Below the pieces are notes generated by a model. It saw only the letters and a list, made by a program, of their open reading frames with translations, was not told where the DNA came from and did not search any database. From Chloroflexota bacterium (lineage in GTDB: Bacteria > Chloroflexota > Anaerolineae > Promineifilales > Promineifilaceae), in assembly GCA_008501785.1 (NCBI GenBank), contig QQUD01000300.1, forward strand, positions 1 to 7,648: a DNA stretch of 7,648 bases, given 5' to 3'. Positions 7,145 through 7,648 of the stretch are shown piece by piece (position 1 is the first letter of the stretch; every line of letters starts with the position of its first letter). A program made the translations under genes and the position numbers.

Positions 7145-7648
7145 GGGGTTGGCTGTTCTTTTGTTTCTGACTGAGAGGATAAGGTAAAGAAAAACAGACT
7201 ACCTTGCCCTAACTGGCTTTCTACGCCAACTGTCCCACCCAGCTTCTCGATAATACGCTGTACGATAGAAAGGCCCAGTCCATGTCCTTCAATATTGACA
7301 CTGTTGAGACGGGTAAATGGAGTAAATAATTTAGATTGCTGTTCAGGCGTCAAGCCTGGTCCATTGTCTCGCACCCAATATTTTATCGTACCATTGGCTA
7401 ATTTGTTGGCACCACATTCTAATCGTGCTGGTTGCCCTCCATATTTGATACCGTTGCTCAGATAGTTTACCCAAACTTCTTCGATCCAGGGAGCATACCC
7501 TGAGGCTGTTGGCAGATCGAAAGGAACAATAATTTCTGCTTGATGCTGTTCAATCATGAGCAATAGACGAGCCTTGGCCTCCAATCTGCAGGCTGTCATC
7601 GGTATTGGTTTGTCCGCAACATCTTCTCGCCGAATCCTGGCTACGAGC
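7141..7648 (-). CDS. Sensor histidine kinase, C-terminal ATPase domain (5' truncated by window)
   Basis: The frame is open up to the window edge, and 168 full codons are visible. The in-frame ATG at 7599 lies inside the domain and is not a likely true start, because the codons before it continue without a stop. The visible part is a HATPase_c module. It has an N box NYLSNGIKYGG preceded by a GYAPWIEEVW segment, the G1 box RDNGPGL, an F box LFTPFTRL and the G2 box GHGLGLSIV, then a short glycine-rich end and a Ser/Gln/Glu-rich tail. The HisKA dimerisation domain and any sensor domains must lie upstream, outside the window. No receiver follows, so this is a classical rather than a hybrid kinase at its C-terminus. 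Its TGA overlaps the ATG of the next gene by four bases. It probably belongs to the same signalling operon, with the response regulators downstream as plausible partners. Confidence 0.93.
   Translation of the reverse strand, partial: LVARIRREDVADKPIPMTACRLEAKARLLLMIEQHQAEIIVPFDLPTASGYAPWIEEVWVNYLSNGIKYGGQPARLECGANKLANGTIKYWVRDNGPGLTPEQQSKLFTPFTRLNSVNIEGHGLGLSIVQRIIEKLGGTVGVESQLGQGSLFFFTLSSQSETKEQPTP

Noticed and set aside
7141..7599. Treating the first kinase as a complete 152-aa protein starting at 7599
   Set aside because: The frame stays open upstream to the window edge, and the domain would lack its HisKA part. The methionine is internal and the gene is simply cut by the window.
1..7648. 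tRNA or rRNA genes, CRISPR array, insertion sequence
   Set aside because: No cloverleaf-like or rRNA signature, no spaced direct repeats of CRISPR type and no transposase frame or terminal inverted repeats were seen. Coding sequence fills the window.

Overview
The window is one dense, single-direction block. Five genes lie on the minus strand and are read from position 7648 down to position 1. They cover almost every base; the only gap between genes is 33 bp (2096-2128). Both outer genes run off the window, so the promoter and terminator of this putative operon are not visible. The DNA is of moderate GC (mid-40s % by eye). The style of the proteins fits an environmental bacterium rich in soluble multi-domain kinases: REC-first kinases, multi-GAF hybrid kinases, and a zinc-ribbon/cyclase/AAA protein. 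Chloroflexota (Anaerolineae-like) is my best guess, with filamentous cyanobacteria or deltaproteobacterial groups as alternatives. This is inference, since no rRNA or marker gene is present.

Layout in transcription order: (1) 7648-7141, the C-terminal ATPase half of a sensor histidine kinase, truncated by the window edge; (2) 7144-3953, a 1063-aa soluble hybrid kinase PAS-GAF-GAF-GAF-HisKA-HATPase-REC; (3) 3969-2875, a 364-aa REC-HisKA-HATPase kinase; (4) 2875-2129, a 248-aa OmpR/PhoB-type response regulator (REC plus winged helix); (5) 2095-1, the first 698 codons of a large protein with an N-terminal zinc ribbon, a class III nucleotide-cyclase fold and an AAA/STAND-type ATPase. Its 3' end lies outside the window. 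Genes 1/2 overlap by 4 bp, 2/3 by 17 bp and 3/4 by 1 bp, which suggests translational coupling.

Functionally this looks like a cytoplasmic signalling cassette. Three ATP-binding kinase modules and three receiver domains are present, with no HPt domain and no evident transmembrane segment in the visible parts. Inputs would be sensed by the PAS/GAF domains and passed by phosphotransfer to the two stand-alone-type receivers. Output would be DNA binding by the PhoB-like regulator and perhaps the ATPase protein.

The points most worth attention are: a cyclase domain that has lost its key catalytic residues; a recurrent palindrome ACGGCCGT (five exact copies in 7.6 kb, used in different reading frames); two phase-correct slippery A-tracts early in the hybrid kinase whose -1 frames stop at once after or within the PAS domain; and an NKFDE-like cyclic-nucleotide signature in the second GAF domain, in the same operon as the cyclase-fold protein.
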